The position numbers were made by a program, and so were the translations under genes. Below are positions 62,302-64,000 of a DNA stretch of 64,000 nucleotides, in pieces; within the stretch, counting starts at the first letter, position 1; each line of letters opens with the position of its first letter. This DNA is from Ruegeria sp. TM1040 (lineage in GTDB: Bacteria; Pseudomonadota; Alphaproteobacteria; Rhodobacterales; Rhodobacteraceae): NCBI RefSeq assembly GCF_000014065.1, contig NC_008043.1, positions 556,001 to 620,000 on the forward strand. The letters are read 5' to 3'. A model generated the notes under the pieces. The model had not been told where the DNA came from, did not search any database, and worked only from the letters and a program-made list of their open reading frames with translations.

Positions 62302-64000
62302 ATGTCTATTCGTTTCTTTTCTTCGCGGCACCGGCCCGTGCATCTGGGTCCCTTTCCGCTTGAACGCCTGCGGCGGAGCCATCAGGCAGATCTGAGCAAT
62401 GTGCCCGCTGCGCTGCCGCTGAACTTTCGCCGTCCGCAAAAGCCAGACAGCATCGTCAATGCGATGTGCGAATATCAGGCGATGATGGATGCGATCCGCG
62501 ATGGGCTGGTCAATGGCACCCGCGGCGATGTGCCTGCAGATTTGCAGGAGCGCTCCAACCATCTCAAGGCTTTTGGATACTTTGCGGATGCGTCGATGGT
62601 AGGTATTGGGCCGATGCGCGAAGAGGCCCGATTGTACGAACCTTGGCACAATCCCGACATCGACCGGCTGGCGGAGGACCTGAAAACCCGTCAGACCAAA
62701 ACGCTGGCTTCGGGCATCGACATGATCATGGCGGATCTCAAGGATGCGATGCAGGCTCCGCCCACGACCATCGGGGCGCACCGTCATGCCATTGTGTTCC
62801 TTTATGAGATGCCGCGCGATCCGCGCCCGGACGAGGCGGGCTGTGACTGGATCACGGATGCGGAAGCACATCGCGCCTGTTTGCGCAGCGCCGAAACGGC
62901 TGTGGTTCTGGCCAATTACATCCGTCTGCTGGGGTGGGATGCCAAGGCCCACACTGGGACATCTTCGGATGTGGACCTCAACCGGCTTGCGGTTGCGGCC
63001 GGGCTTGTGCGTATGGAGGAGGGCCAGCTGGTTGCGCCCTATCTCGGTACACGGTTTGGTCTGGCGGCTGTCACCACGGATTTTGAACTGGCAGAAGACC
63101 GCCCGCTTGCCCCTCTCTCTGAACAGCCAGGTCGCGCAGGGCGCGATCTGCGCTGGTGGCTTGGCGCTGGTGCAGAGCGTTCTGCCTTGAATGGTGACCC
63201 CTATAAGGATCGCGACTTTCGCGATGGTCCACACCCGTTTGAAACGCTGAAACGAGTGGAAACTCCGACCACCTATATTGATGAGGCGCGTGTCGCGCGG
63301 GTGCCAAAGCGGGCGGATATGTTCGCGCGGGCTCAGTTCGGCGACATGGGCAAGGGCAATCAGAAGGCGGCGACCGGGGGCTTTTATGTGCGCAAAGCGG
63401 CGCCCGCGATGGCGCAACGGCGCATGCTGGGCGCTTTCGTGCTGTTGCAGGACGGAACACCCGCCGTGGGACCGCGCCCCACCGATGCTCAGCGCAACGC
63501 TGATATGGTGAAAGCTGCGTCTTACTGGCTGGGGATCGATGCGGTTGGCATCAGCCGGTGTCCGGATTGGACTTGGTACAGTCACGATGCCACCGGGACG
63601 CCTATCGTGCCGGATCAGCCGCATGCGATCTCGATGATTGTGGATCAGGGATTTGACACCACTGAAGGCACTTCGGGTGATGACTGGATCGCTGTAGCGC
63701 AATCCATGCGGGCCTATCTTCGGTTCTCTCTTCTGGGGGGCGTGATCGCGCGGCAAATTCGCAACCTCGGCTACAAGGCCAAGGCCCATACCGTGATGGA
63801 TGGCGAAGTGTTGCAGCCGCCGCTGTTGCTACTCTCCGGACTGGGAGAGGTCTCGCGGATCGGCGAGGTCATCCTGAATCCCTTCCTCGGCCCACGCCTC
63901 AAGTCCGGTGTGGTGACGACCGATATGCCCATGGCGCATGATAAACCGATTGATTTTGGTCTGCAGAGCTTTTGCGAGTCTTGTAACAAATGCGCGCGCG
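62302..64000 (+). CDS. reductive dehalogenase-like corrinoid Fe-S protein (partial, runs off right edge)
   Basis: The first 566 codons are in the window. It starts at an ATG with AGGAGAG upstream and has no Tat or Sec signal, unlike respiratory RdhA. Two halves look internally duplicated: LANYIRLLGWDAKAHTG near residue 220 and VIARQIRNLGYKAKAHTV near 490, the arrangement of the self-contained catabolic RdhA type with a decayed first cobalamin-like domain. The last visible residues are FCESCNKCAR, the start of a ferredoxin-type [4Fe-4S] motif, after GEVSRIGEVILNPFLGPR. A cytosolic cobalamin-dependent dehalogenase or a related epoxyqueuosine-reductase-like enzyme is likely. Confidence 0.8.
   Translation, partial: MSIRFFSSRHRPVHLGPFPLERLRRSHQADLSNVPAALPLNFRRPQKPDSIVNAMCEYQAMMDAIRDGLVNGTRGDVPADLQERSNHLKAFGYFADASMVGIGPMREEARLYEPWHNPDIDRLAEDLKTRQTKTLASGIDMIMADLKDAMQAPPTTIGAHRHAIVFLYEMPRDPRPDEAGCDWITDAEAHRACLRSAETAVVLANYIRLLGWDAKAHTGTSSDVDLNRLAVAAGLVRMEEGQLVAPYLGTRFGLAAVTTDFELAEDRPLAPLSEQPGRAGRDLRWWLGAGAERSALNGDPYKDRDFRDGPHPFETLKRVETPTTYIDEARVARVPKRADMFARAQFGDMGKGNQKAATGGFYVRKAAPAMAQRRMLGAFVLLQDGTPAVGPRPTDAQRNADMVKAASYWLGIDAVGISRCPDWTWYSHDATGTPIVPDQPHAISMIVDQGFDTTEGTSGDDWIAVAQSMRAYLRFSLLGGVIARQIRNLGYKAKAHTVMDGEVLQPPLLLLSGLGEVSRIGEVILNPFLGPRLKSGVVTTDMPMAHDKPIDFGLQSFCESCNKCAR

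Noticed and set aside
62038..63789. A 583-codon minus-strand open frame
   Set aside because: It is antisense to the reductive-dehalogenase-like gene, which has family motifs and a ribosome binding site.

Overview
The window is chromosomal DNA of an alphaproteobacterium, most likely a marine Rhodobacteraceae of the Roseobacter group. The inference rests on high GC content, an ethylmalonyl-CoA pathway pair (mcl2, mch) directly upstream of sdhCDAB, the conserved run murA-DUF2948-hisD-UPF0262-phosphatase-infA-maf-rne/rng-yacG, and Roseobacter-type GC-rich intergenic repeats. No database search was run; functions come from recognised motifs and neighbourhoods.

Layout. 1-10.5 kb is core metabolism: a partial exported protein, mcl2, nnrU-like, DUF1737, mch, a degenerate histidine phosphatase, then sdhC-sdhD-sdhA, two sulfotransferase-like genes and sdhB, closed by a clear terminator. 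10.5-12.8 kb holds a PhyH-family dioxygenase divergent from a LacI-type regulator. 12.8-42.9 kb is a layered genomic island on the distal side of a tRNA-Phe gene. It contains three tyrosine recombinase systems plus a truncated integrase copy, an IS3-family element, two complete type I restriction-modification operons and a relic of a third hsdM. 42.9-52.0 kb returns to core genes (RNA processing, infA, hisD, tRNA-Thr, murA). 52-62 kb carries small catabolic and envelope genes: pcaD, PLP dehydratase, hydrolases, an FKBP isomerase, a polyamine-type binding protein, a lytic transglycosylase and a tightly overlapped four-gene FAD oxidoreductase cluster. 62.3 kb to the right edge is a partial reductive-dehalogenase-like gene.

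The most unusual structure is the island at 30101-42870. A 17-bp copy of the tRNA-Phe 3' end lies at 30101-30117 and again inside the tRNA at 42854-42870, as expected for an integrated element whose integrase (41614-42792) sits beside the tRNA. A third att core lies inside the element in inverted orientation (41528-41544). Read backwards, block 40397-41612 is the element's right end, the att core and then its left end, which is the junction an excised circle or a tandem copy would have. As a result the type I RM cassette is flanked by 1148-bp inverted repeats and the integrase gene by 85-bp inverted repeats. Recombination at these repeats would invert the cassette or the integrase gene.

The first RM operon (hsdM-hsdS-unknown-DUF262-hsdR, 16.6-25.8 kb) lies between 1081-bp near-identical direct repeats of an integrase gene, so it could be lost by homologous recombination. 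The first target-recognition domain of HsdS1 and the second of HsdS2 look homologous, suggesting the two RM systems share a half-site.
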